64,000 bases of DNA from Xylogone sp. PMI_703 (lineage: Eukaryota > Ascomycota > Leotiomycetes), in contig JAJTUQ010000002.1 of the NCBI GenBank assembly GCA_021399445.1, positions 7,626,001 through 7,690,000 on the forward strand, written 5' to 3'. The notes under the pieces were generated by a model. The model saw only the letters and a list, made by a program, of their open reading frames with translations. It did no database searches and had not been told where the DNA came from. Below are positions 34,299-46,631 of the stretch, one piece after another. Both the position numbers and the translations under genes were made by a program. Every line of letters begins with the position of its first letter. The stretch's first letter is position 1.

Positions 34299-37235
34299 GC
34301 GAGGTTCATACTATATATAATGAAATAAAAAAAGGTTAAACAAGTCTGGTTCCAAGATGATGCGGTATGAAGCAGATGCAAATCCTATTTTGTTTTGTTC
34401 CGTTGCCTGTTGGTCCCGGTTAGCGAGATCGAACCTTGAAGAGGCAGCAAATCAGTTTTTCCAAGCTGACCAGTCTCACCTCATATTGCTTGTTCACTTT
34501 GTCCACATACATATCCAAACACTCACATGGTGAGGAGTATTATAGGGCCATCATCATCCCACCATAACTCACTGGCATACCTTCGCCATTCCTAAGGACC
34601 TCAGCACTATGCTCTGTCCAGATTGCATAATTCTTCCCACAATGAACTTATGACACTTTGTTTGTGTCCTGCAATGCTCAGTATCGAAACAACGAAGACG
34701 CAATGAGCAGCGAAAAGTGATTGAATATCTATCAATCAGGGGTTATCGAAGCAATCCAAGTCGCCCGAAGAAATGCGTTGCCGACCAATATCTAGTTTGA
34801 GTGGAAACATCTTCCTCTTTCAATTCAATATCCGAACTGTTACTCAATGACTGCAATGCGCCATGGACACAGTAGTTAAGCCGCTACCATCCTCAAAAAG
34901 GACAGAAACATTCTTGCAGTAGACAGAAGTTTAGAACAAGGCACCTAGAAACCAAAGATAATATTATGTTATCGACTGCATGATACTTCGGTCGAACATA
35001 TTATACTCCGGTAAAGTTGAAAATCCATCGCCGTAGGCAGAGAGTGAACGATTGCTTTCACGAGCTAAGAATATTCCTCGACGATTTCTTCAAACCGGGC
35101 AATAATGAGTAGTTCATATGTGGACTTTGAGCCTGGAAGATCCTCGAAAGAGAGCCCTATATATATGATCCTGAATGGATGGGCTCGAAAGAGACCTCTT
35201 CTTGGTGGGAATACAACATTTTTTATTGTGGATGAAGGATAAAGAGCGAGCACACATCGTATTCCTGGGAAACTATCGGCGACACCATTGACTTCATTCA
35301 TATAGAAACATATCCATTGCAAACAGATAGGCTGTGAGGTGACGGATTTACTATGGTTAAGGCGTTTGTGATTCCCAAAGGGCAACAATTTGCGAGAATA
35401 CTCACTTTCCATTGGCGTACCGATCATGCTCTGCGACGAACGCCGCGAGAAATGCGCCATGCCAATAAAATCTCCGATAAAGACTACCAAAGTTTGACGT
35501 ACTTCAGCCCCGTCCGAATAGTTGGAGAGGCTGAGTGATGTGACACTGTACTACGTAAAGTGAAGTCTGGTTGTATTCCACGAGCAACATTAAATAAGGT
35601 GCTTAATCCACGACGCCACAGAAGAATCGCACGGCCAAAATACCGGTATGGTGGGTTATCAGAGAGTTCAATCTAGCTTAAATCCATTAGTCTAGGTTTC
35701 TCGCAAAAGGTGTCTATACTGAACCTTAAGGAGAGAACTACAGCACGACATAACCGTCCAAACTCATCATTTCCCCATTCTGATGATTAAATTCACAAAT
35801 ATCACTGATTCCTGCTCTCACATAATAGTCTGAAAGACTTCTAGTGCTGGAAGCGCTGAATTCCTTTTTAGAAAAGCTACATATGGAGATACACACGAGA
35901 AGGGTAATCAAGTTGATGGCGACGGATCTGAGTTAGAATCCCTCCATCACATTATACAATATTGCCTCGGTGTCTCATTAAAAAGGTCTCACCGGGGACC
36001 TATCTACGTCGGCATAAGTCCAAATATTGGCCTCCATGTAGAACACCGGCATTCATTTATGAGGATGCCAGTATTGCCGAACCAGTGGCAGTTTGCAGAG
36101 TTATATTTTGCAGAGCCACCATGACCTCGCAAGGCCTCGTTCGCATATTCTTCCCTACATTATGACTAGTTCGGATTACGGACTTAAGGATTTCCGCGAG
36201 CATTTCGTCGGAGCATCAACCACATGCCCAGGTATCCAATAGAAAGTCGCCACTGCGAGCAAGAGACTCGGTAGTCAAAAATTAGTAATAGAAACGTGAC
36301 ACCAAAACTGGACGAGGAGATAGGATATAAAATTGGATTCCAACATAATGTGGTGAATGGTTAATTCTTCATTCACAAACTGCCTCACTTGTCAATCACT
36401 CACCTTGCCGCAGCTGATATCTCTGTTATGTCAAACCTTTCTTTCAGCTGAACATTTTTCACTACTTGCCACCGCTCTCAGGTGCACGTTTCGCTGAATA
36501 TGAAGATACCTGGTACGTCTCGGTGGAATTTTTTTAACGTTCACTGTAATCTTGATTTGCCATCGAGAGATTTACGTACTCTCATACTCCGCTCAATCAT
36601 GTGAAAACACAGTATGTGTCACAATATCTGATATGATATATTGAATTTATACTTATATGAACAGGATTATGATCATTACAGCCATAATATCTCATCTAAA
36701 TCAAGTTTCAGAATTATCAAAACTTGTTCCCTTAGCTTATTTCGAGGCAAAGGTAATCTAAAGTGTCAACTTTCATTTAAATTCAGATTTTTATGGAAAG
36801 ATGTACAGGAAGGCCTGAGTTCGGAGTCCCAAAATGGCCAATAATCAAGAAGCTGGTGCGACGATGGGATTGGTCGTATCGTCTACTGATCAGTTTCTCC
36901 CTTGTGCAGCCAGGTGGGAACAAACTGTAGTCACATGACTTCCTAATGCAGGTAAAACAATCAAGTCCCGTGACATCGCGCGACCTTCTAGAAAAAACTA
37001 GTCAGCCAATCAGATGCAGAATCTTCTGATACTGATCTTCGCCTGCAACTTCAGATAGGACTATGACATTTTGGGTTAGAGCGGCTAATATTGCGGGGCA
37101 TCAACCTCTCCTGCGGTATCAGCTGGAGATGCACGCAATTTTTAAACAAACTTCAATCCCTCTTTCATATGTTCACTTACGGCTCCCTCTTCTATTCGCA
37201 TCCAATTCTATGTCAATTATATCTAGATGTGAGTA
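34299..37235. other. 2.9-kb gene-poor stretch
   Basis: Apart from the 141-codon minus frame at 35065-35490, listed separately, only short frames occur. AT-rich from 36600. No RNA gene or repeat family was recognised. The end is promoter of the following regulator. Confidence 0.4.
35065..35490 (-). CDS. Possible small hypothetical protein or gene fragment
   Basis: 141 codons open on the minus strand with a natural-looking composition in its second half (VADSFPGIRCVLALYPSS, then RIIYIGLSFEDLPG). No family recognised, no signal peptide, no obvious splice partners. It could be a true small gene, the last exon of a decayed one, or chance. Confidence 0.22.
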   Translation of the reverse strand: MVVFIGDFIGMAHFSRRSSQSMIGTPMESEYSRKLLPFGNHKRLNHSKSVTSQPICLQWICFYMNEVNGVADSFPGIRCVLALYPSSTIKNVVFPPRRGLFRAHPFRIIYIGLSFEDLPGSKSTYELLIIARFEEIVEEYS

Positions 37236-38965
37236 ATGGGCTGTGTTCTGAGCAGAGTTACGAAGAATACAAGAACACGCATTCCCGGCGACCGAAGCGG
37301 TATCTGAGTCTCACCTTGACGCACCTTTAAGCTTTAGCGCGCAGAGACTAGCATTGAAACTACATTCTTATCCTTATGTCCCTTGCCCGTAGGAATAACG
37401 GTATGCGCACCATATCTCCACGTTGCATTAAAAGTCGGTTAATGCGGAGTGCATATATTAGGTTGCTACGAGTGTTCTCGCCGTCGTATAAAATGCGATA
37501 AGACGGAGCCGGAATGTCTTAAATGCGCCAAAAAGGGCATACAGTGTTCGGGACAAGGGATTCGATATCGATTTAGTACTGGTACTAAATTGAAATTGGA
37601 CAAGAGTGGAGCTGATGCATCGTCCGAGACTATATCGGAGACTAAACTGCAGAATGCTCCGGCTGTTTCGCCCAAGCCGGCCTTCAAAGGCTTTCGAAGA
37701 TGGGTGACTGTAGGAGAGGAATCATTGAGACAAAGAAGGAAAAGTTCATCCGGATACTCGGAAGTGCCTCCAAGTGAAGATGATTCCACTGATACATCGT
37801 CACGAGAGAGTCCTCTGCCATTAATCGAATATCCTGGCAGTCAAGAGATGGTAAGGAGTCACCAGGGATTTATACAGGCTATGCAATTTTCCGTAAATAC
37901 ACCTCTTCCGATGGCAATTGAAGTAATTGATCCTCAGAAGAGACTCCTATTTGATCACTGTGAGCTAACTCTGAAGTATACCTACCTAACCTATAGTACT
38001 GACTTCTCGTAGTTTCAACCTCCGTTGCCCCTATCATGGTTGTTCTAGACTTCATATCAAACGGCTATCGAGACATCATCTTGCCTTTAGCATGCCAAGA
38101 CCCAGTCGTTGGACGCGCCGTCTCAGTTGTTGCTGCTTTTCATCTATCAGCAAAGGTGCCTTCATTGCGGCAATCCGCCGAGGCAGGACAGTTGGCAATT
38201 ATTTCGAAGTTACGACGAGATTCCTTACAACTCAAACCACATGAACTCTTCAATATCTCCACATGGGCTACGATTTTGGTTCTTCTTGTTGGAGAAACGA
38301 TCACTGGGGCCGATAATTATCGGTATCTACTGGAAATGTTGATGCATATGGTTCAATGCACCGGGTTTGAGCATGCGGTACCGGCCGCTGTTCGAGATTT
38401 CTTTGTCCAGCAGACCAAGATGTATGTTATAGATTCCCTTGCCCATTTGTTGATGCTGGTGTTGACTGTACCAAGGTTTGCTCTCTTCGGCTTCCCTTTA
38501 TCACATGAATCCAAAGGGGTTCAGACTCTACGCAGCCCACTGGAAGATAATCTCGGGTTTATGGCATATCAGTTAGGTCCCGACTCCGAACATTACTCCA
38601 ACCTAATCATCATCAAAGCCGCCATATGCGATGCATGCGAGATTTACCGACGCCGTGCAGAATCATGTCTGGATCCCGAGGAATCGATAGATCTTATTGA
38701 GAGGTTGAGACAGACAGTACTCCCCATTAGTCCTGAAACGACCGGAGCACACGCTCTGGTTTGGACATACTTCATTTGCGCAGCCGAGAGCACCCTTCTA
38801 GAACATCGAAAGTTCTTCTCGGATCGGCTCGCTGCACTATATCAGTATACCCAGTTTCAGAGCATTCCTGCTGCGCTGAAGGCGCTGGATGTCATATGGA
38901 AGAAACAAGGCACCCAAAAGTGGACGGAAGTCATAACAAATGAGATACCGGTATTAGTGATGTGA
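37236..38965 (+). CDS. Zn2Cys6 transcription factor
   Basis: Nuclear regulator, predicted 504 residues from exons 37236-37299, 37462-37959 and 38013-38965. The zinc cluster is Cys23, 26, 33, 40, 43 and 50 (GCYECSRRRIKC then CLKCAKKGIQC), followed by SGQGIRYRF. The first exon was found by working back from the cluster: the acceptor at 37460-37461 and a donor at 37300 give an in-frame ATG at 37236 and a basic lead-in (RTRIPGDRS). This intron (162 nt) is longer than the others and is the weak point. The linker 60-145 is Ser-rich. The regulatory domain (fungal_trans_2 type) has DIILPLACQDPVVGRAV and AAFHLSA. It is convergent with the amine oxidase and separated from it by a minisatellite. Confidence 0.87.
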
Positions 38966-38970
38966 AATAT

Positions 38971-39095
38971 GAAATATGATTGAAAACTGAAACAAGATAA
39001 AGAAATGTAATTAAAAATCAAAATAAGATAAAGAAATATAATCAAAAGTTAAAATAAGATAGAGAGAATATAATTAAAATTAGAATAAAATAACG
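38971..39095. repeat. A-rich minisatellite, about four units of 31 bp
   Basis: Units start at about 38971, 39002, 39033 and 39064; each begins GAAAT or GAATAT and carries a core like AATAAGATA. The first three are exactly 31 bp apart and about 75-80% identical by eye. The array fills most of the 163 bp between two convergent genes. Confidence 0.75.
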
Positions 39096-39128
39096 AATCT
39101 ATTTTTGTTTCAAGTTTTGCCATCATGA

Positions 39129-40841
<1,713 letters not shown>

Positions 40842-41925
40842 TGTAATTTGTGCCAAAGGAAGAGTTAAATGCATAGAGACTCCGTGATACTGTCTTTTAC
40901 ATTAATTGGACAAAAGCAAGAACAAAACATCAATCAACTAGTTAAAACAGATTTTCTTTGCATTATAAATATCATACACAAAAATCAGGTGTTCCCTTCC
41001 CCACAGCGAATCTCTCCGTGTAGCAACTTTAGTAATGATTAAGTGAAGCCATATTCTCAGAGGAGTAGGTTCAATCCTCCAATCATGTCGTACTGGGATT
41101 TGAAGACGTCGTACCCAACCCCATTGGGAAGCTTGAACCTGCCGAGATAGGAAATTTTGTGAGAAGCCAAGCTTTTGCCGTTCGGGTATCCCCATTGCCG
41201 GGTGACATTACGGGTAATGAACAACCCTTATCCTAATCCGGAATTCACGGAGAAATAATCATCCATCTCCGGAAGTTATACCCACGTGATATAATGATGT
41301 AATGATGTAACCGACCAGATACCCGTGGAATTTGTCAATCACGTGCGCATACGGAAATGCTTGGTCAGCAAATCCGGCCCCAAGCAAGCAGGCAAAAACC
41401 CGAAGCACGTGAAAAAAGTGCGGAAGATGCGGGAATGAACTTGGAGCATGTGAAAGCCCCGGCAGAATCGGACAACACGCACGGTGATTGGCCCAGCTGG
41501 ACCCTTCCACCCCAAGTGAGGGAACCTTTCTGCCCTTCTTCGCCCCCCGAACAATTAATGGGTCTTGTCTTGGTCTTACAAGCAAACTCCAGAAAGTGGA
41601 GGAGAAGGGAATGAGGGAAAACGCAGTGAAGAATCCATCCATCAGTCCAGAACACACACACACACAATCATTTCTCTCTTCTTTTCCCTTTGCACCTTTG
41701 CACCTTTGCACCCTTTTCGTCCACCTGCTGTTTTGTCTTCCCATAATTAAATCCAAACACCTCTATCGTTCTTCTCTAAACCGGTCTTTTCTTCGTCCCA
41801 AGAGCGCGCGCGTGCGTGGTTAATTAGACAGTGGTTCTTCCTGCGACACATCATCATGAGCCTCACCCTCTTCTCCGCGCACCACTGATGACGGCGACGC
41901 TCCTCTCTCGTCTTCCCCGGAGATC
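40842..41925. promoter_or_regulatory. Divergent promoter with three CACGTG boxes
   Basis: 1,084 bp between the divergent amine oxidase and J-domain genes. CACGTG occurs at 41283-41288, 41340-41345 and 41406-41411, three E-boxes in 129 bp. A CA microsatellite lies at about 41650-41666 and a CACCTTTG tandem at 41687-41714. Pyrimidine-rich leader sequence precedes the J-domain gene. Open frames on both strands (41259-41823) overlap each other and are taken as chance. Confidence 0.5.
41687..41714. repeat. 8-bp tandem repeat
   Basis: About three copies of CACCTTTG in the leader region of the J-domain gene. Confidence 0.6.
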
Positions 41926-43142
41926 ATGTCAGATGACGACGAGCTCAAGCGCGACATAGCGACGCAGAAGGATCGCATTATCCAAGGTATGAATCTCTTC
42001 TTCTCTTTCCTTTCCCTCTTGTATTATTCCCTCTCGTGCGCTGTTGAGCGATGGGGCGAGCGACAGGCGACACACAGTTTCACATGCTACTGCACTGCTA
42101 TTCTTGGGTCACGGGCTAACCCCGGGTTTTCTTCCCTACAGAGGTACTTCACGAAGAAGACGTACGTATTATTTTTTGATGTACTGCCGATAGAACAATT
42201 TAGTTCACTTCATGGAATTGGATTTCTGCATTTAAATTGGGGACATTGCAATTGACAGGAGTTCTATTTGCAGTTATACAAAATCCTTGGCGCATCACGA
42301 TCCGCCTCGCCTGCGGAGCTCCGAAGATGCTACCTCGAGCGCTCCAAGATCTGCCACCCCGATAAACCACCCTTCCATCCACAATCTACCAGGTAAATAT
42401 TTATCTAAGCTTCCCATAATCCTCAAGATACGAGCATGGTTGTACTGATGCGCATTCCTGCAGTGCCTTTCAACGCCTCGGCTTCGCCTTCGATATCCTC
42501 AAGTCCCCCTCCGCGCGCCGCACCTACAACGCCGCTTCCTCCCCCACAGCCACCTCCCTCCCCGACAAAACTACATTCCTAGGCGGCGAGCACACCTTTC
42601 GTTCCGCTGTCGAAACCATCCTCCAGGAATTCATCTCCGGCGACTTTGTCCTCGTGCGCAGATGGCTCGAGGGCCTCCACACCCAATACCCCCACCTGGT
42701 CTCCGAGGAGGTCGTTGTCAATGTCGAACGAAGCTTTATCCGAATACGTGAACTAGTGCTGACGACCCAGGTCTATGCGCTCCTAGTTTATATTGAGCTG
42801 GGCAGGATTCACAAGGTGCAGAAACGGTTGATGGGGCTCGGATACCTGGATGTGGTCGGAAGAGCTAGGTTGACGATCCACCTCGTGAGAGTCACGCTTG
42901 CCGTGCCCATGAGGGTGGATCGAGCACTCAAGAGGCGCGAGGAAAAAGCATGGAGAGCCAAGGTTGCTGGATGCCAGGCCGCGGGGCTGCCCATCCCGCA
43001 GGAGCAGGTTCGTAGGGCGGGTATCTTGAACGATAGAGTCAGTCGGGTTTTGGAGTTCATTGTTGGCAGGGCTGGAACTGATGAAGGTGTCGACGAGTGT
43101 TGGGATGGCGTCGGAACAACAACCACGACCTCCAACCGTTGA
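41926..43142 (+). CDS. J-domain protein
   Basis: Predicted Hsp70 co-chaperone of unassigned role, 297 residues from exons 41926-41986, 42142-42161 (20 nt), 42259-42392 and 42464-43142. The J domain spans about residues 29-90: YKILGASRSASPAELRRCY, the catalytic HPD at 60-62 (ICHPDK), then SAFQRLGFAFDILKSPSARRTYN. The short N-terminus MSDDDELKRDIATQKDRIIQ is charged. The C-terminal ~200 residues are helical and basic with RRWLEGLHTQYPHL and ALKRREEKAWRAK; no G/F region or zinc fingers are seen, so it is a class C protein. It ends in a TTTTT-SNR tail. The gene is clearly more GC-rich than its surroundings, like conserved housekeeping genes. No signal peptide or membrane span. Confidence 0.88.
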
Positions 43143-43698
43143 TTTAACGCGAAAAAGTGAATCGAATGATGGGATTGGATAAGATTTTGGGGAATATGGT
43201 GTTTGGCTGGTTGGACCTGTTGCAGGTGATTCAATGGCATTAGTGGTTCGGTGTTTTGGCGTTAAGATTGTTTCGTTTTTCATGCGAAGATATCTGGTTG
43301 ATGCAAAAGCCTTTGCGTTGCGATTTCTGAGAGTTTGATGTTGTACGATGAGATGAAGATTGGTTTTTGTTATCCTTTGTTCTTGTGCAATTAGATCGAA
43401 CTAAGTTCTTCCTTGACTGAATTATATAGCGAATCTTTTTAGACTCTTCCATTCCTTGGGATTGATCTATGGTCATTGGTAATTCGTCGTATGGCGGCTC
43501 ATGTCTCATTCCGTTAATGAGAGCATTCTTCATTCATTTACACATACCTCTGGCATCTTTCAAATGATCATGAGATAGCTGTTGCGTCCACGGAATCATA
43601 CCGGGTTCCAGTCGTCAAGTAAATGGCAGATTGGCACACTGATCATGAGCATTTCCCAAGTTGATGCGACGGCTCTCCTAAGAATTCTACTCTGCTAT
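43143..43698. other. Convergent spacer
   Basis: Lies between the convergent J-domain gene and Zn2Cys6 gene. The minus-strand frames at 42783-43533 overlap the J-domain coding strand or its 3' side and are shadows. Nothing recognised. Confidence 0.4.
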
Positions 43699-45467
43699 TC
43701 AAGTCTGATAGATTCTTATAATAATAGCAGCGCCTTCTTCTTTCGCCTGCTCAATAAGTTTTGACTCGAGGATCTTGATATAAGTTTCATGGGAGTTTGG
43801 CGAGGCACGGAGCGCGCGGAAAAGGACTCGAAGTTCGTTCACACCCGAAGACAGAGTAGATGATAGATTGAGGGCATCAATGAAAGAGTATGCTATTTCG
43901 AATATTCTCTCGAACTTTAAAAAGAAGTAGATCTGTTAGAATCATGTCTCGTGTGCCTTAACGACATGTGATGCAATAGAGGGAGAACTGATAAGAGCAG
44001 GGGTTGATGATCACTTACAATAGCCATGCCATGTATAAAAATAGCGAATATAGAGATGGATTCCAGCACCTCGCAAAGTGCTCTTGCAACTATACATGGG
44101 AAATCGTATGTCAAGGCCGGCTCCTTGTGCACGCTCGACAGCAATCCTTGCCTCATAGCAGACTGCCAGAACACGAGACGCAACCACTGTTGAGTAATGA
44201 GAATGTCAGCCTTCTGGACATCTGTCAGCCCAGTTACATCAAATCGTAGACTGGACAGCGTCTGCTGCGCCGTAAGTATCTTGGAAGTAACTTCAGCGGC
44301 CAGAGGACTGGATGGACCTTGAACATTGTGGACCCACGTATCGAGGAAGTCTTCATCCAGGAGGTTGAAGAGACGATTTATGCTTTGAATTCCATAGAGA
44401 ATGGCGGGATCTTCGTCATCAAAGCGCTCGGTGGGCGGTGCATCAAACATGATAACCGTGACAGGTTTATTACGGAGGATGGTGAGACCACGCTCCGTTA
44501 GAGAGATTTGATAAAGGGTGCGTTGAATGCTGAGGGCTTCGGGCTGTGATACGTTGGCAGGTATGGTATTGTAGTAACCAAGCTCCTGTGCGAGCAGGAT
44601 TGCTTCGCGGAGTAGAAACCAAGAGGACCGTTCTCTCTGATATTCGATTTCTGCACAAGAAAGGAAAAGAGAGGTGTGTATGGTTGAAAGATTGGCCGAG
44701 TCGATGTAATCATAGGTCGACCGGATTTGGCGACATTGGTCAATAAACCGCTGGGCGATAAGCTTTCGGGGTTCCGGGGCTGGCGCTGTGGACGAAGGCA
44801 CATGGAGTACCGTAAGAGCACAGAGTGATAATGCAAGACACACTTGATGAAGATCTAATTTTGCGGGATCCCTCAGGGACTCGCGGAAAGTCGTCTCGTG
44901 GAATATTGGCCATATTGGATATAATTTTCCGAAGAACAAATCTATATGCCGGGTCAAATAAGGCAGATTGGATAAGATAGTCGCTGGGTGCTCATATGTA
45001 AAGCGTCTAGGAATTGCCACGGGAGGCTGAGGAGCTTCGGAAGAGGCAGACGACCAGTTACTGCTGAAATTCTGCGGCGACAATTCGTTGGTCTTGATAA
45101 CTGGAGATTGAGCCTGGAGGTTCAAGCCCGCCTGACTGGGTTCAATAACCGCCGGCATGGTAACTGGGGTTCTTATCTCGTCGTTGCTGCCACTCGCACT
45201 GCTCCTCTCTGTGGTCTTCGATTCGGGTGATGCAGTGGTATCAGGCTCAGCCTTTGATGGAAGACGAAGACGTTGAATTACAAGACCTGAACCCTTTTTC
45301 CGACCCGGCTTTCGTCGAACAACATCCCGGGTGCAATTGAGCTTTGTATCGACGCATCGATTGCACCGCGGGAGGGTTTTATCACATCGAACCTTCCGGT
45401 GAAGGCACTGATCGCATGGCGGGAGGGCTGGCGGGGCAGCGGGCTGCTTCTGCGATCGAGAGCTCAT
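43699..45467 (-). CDS. Zn2Cys6 transcription factor
   Basis: Nuclear regulator, predicted 554 residues from exons complement(44019-45467, 43699-43914). An unspliced reading would stop after SNRSTSF at 43917; the intron 43915-44018 restores an ending with FIDALNLSSTL and SHETYIKILESKLIEQ, which fits this class. The zinc cluster is Cys18, 21, 28, 35, 38 and 45 (CDQCLHRKVRC then CNRCVDTKLNC), followed by a basic stretch RRKPGRKKGSG. The linker is Ser/Pro-rich to about 145. The fungal_trans domain starts with PYLTRHIDLFFGKLYPIWPI, a widely shared motif, and contains ALSLCALTVLHV. Targets are not evident; it reads away from the CHAT gene. Confidence 0.9.
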
Positions 45468-46631
45468 CCTCGCTGGTTCAGTCGCTCGATATGTCGCACG
45501 AAATCACCACAGCATAATATGGTAACCCAAGGAAAGCACTATCATGTGGCATCAGTTGGCTTTTGCTCCAAGTTTCAGGGTTCATTCGCCCGAGCTATGG
45601 CTGGCTGGGCGGCAGCGCCAGAGAAGGGGCAACGGGACAACCTACGGGTCCACCGTGTTCCTGAGTACCTGCAGACACCAGCCCGTGCAGAATGCTTCGA
45701 ATGCCCCTCCCCCACAGTCAGCAGCAGTCTGCAGTGGCAGCGCCGCGATTTTCGCTGTGTTTCTCGCTGGGTAGGTTGGTGAGAGACCGGCTGCCGGTGC
45801 TGGAGCCCCAAGTCACGCCAAAGGTCGCTTACTTCGCTTGGTAGCCGCTGTTGAACCGGTCTGGCAGGTCTGTATCTTGATGGGATGGGTTTAAGAACAC
45901 ACCTGCACCCAGATTCTTGGTACGTCGAGAGCTGATTCTGAGATCCAGAGAGTTGAGTCTAGACAGAGAAGAGAAAAGAAGAAGCAGAGGAGACGGCGCA
46001 GCAAGAGGTCAGATTAGGCACAATCCGGCCGCGGACTCCTCCCGTGACTTAGTGCCGCCGTCCCCTGGCTGCTGCTTGCTACACCGTTTGCTGCAGCGCA
46101 TCACTAAGCACTCGACTTCGGTGCTCTCGCGGCGCTACTTTCCCTCTCCTCGGTATCACCGGACCACTCAAGGAAAATCATCTTCATTCTTCTCCCAAGA
46201 TAGAACGGAAGCAACGCCTGCGATTCGGTTCATACGTGATTTGAGTTTATATATATCCGCTCGGCACTTCTGCGGACACGGCTCTTTCTTAATATATTTA
46301 TTATAAGTGGTACAGAAAATGCGGAGAGGTATTTGGAGACACACACCGGTATTTATCACACTACTTGGGGATAATACGGTACAGTAACTCTATGCCTCTG
46401 CAATTATCCAATCAAAGATGCGGGGCCTCGATTTCAATATCCATTCTAAATAAATGTTTGCTTACGGAGGTACTGTGTGGGAACCAATGGATCTGACAAT
46501 GCTTGAGTAAGGAAGGAGCGCGCCCCGAACTCCGGATCTTAACGAGTCTCCACAATATTTCTCTTCATTGCTTACTGTATCAGCTGGTGATATCGATATA
46601 CTTCCCCAGGCAATAAGGTAAAGAGAGTTTT
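45468..46631. other. Promoter of the Zn2Cys6 gene and 3' flank of CHAT gene
   Basis: 1.2 kb, rather GC-rich up to 46100 and AT-rich after. Overlapping frames at 45399-45811 and 45917-46306 (127-129 codons) have Ser/Arg-rich chance-like composition. No gene was recognised. Confidence 0.4.

Noticed and set aside
41040..41080. Possible tRNA B-box-like string (GGTTCAATCC)
   Set aside because: No matching A-box, anticodon arm or acceptor stem could be folded around it.
42783..43283. Minus-strand frames of 143-166 codons
   Set aside because: They are antisense shadows of the J-domain protein coding exon.
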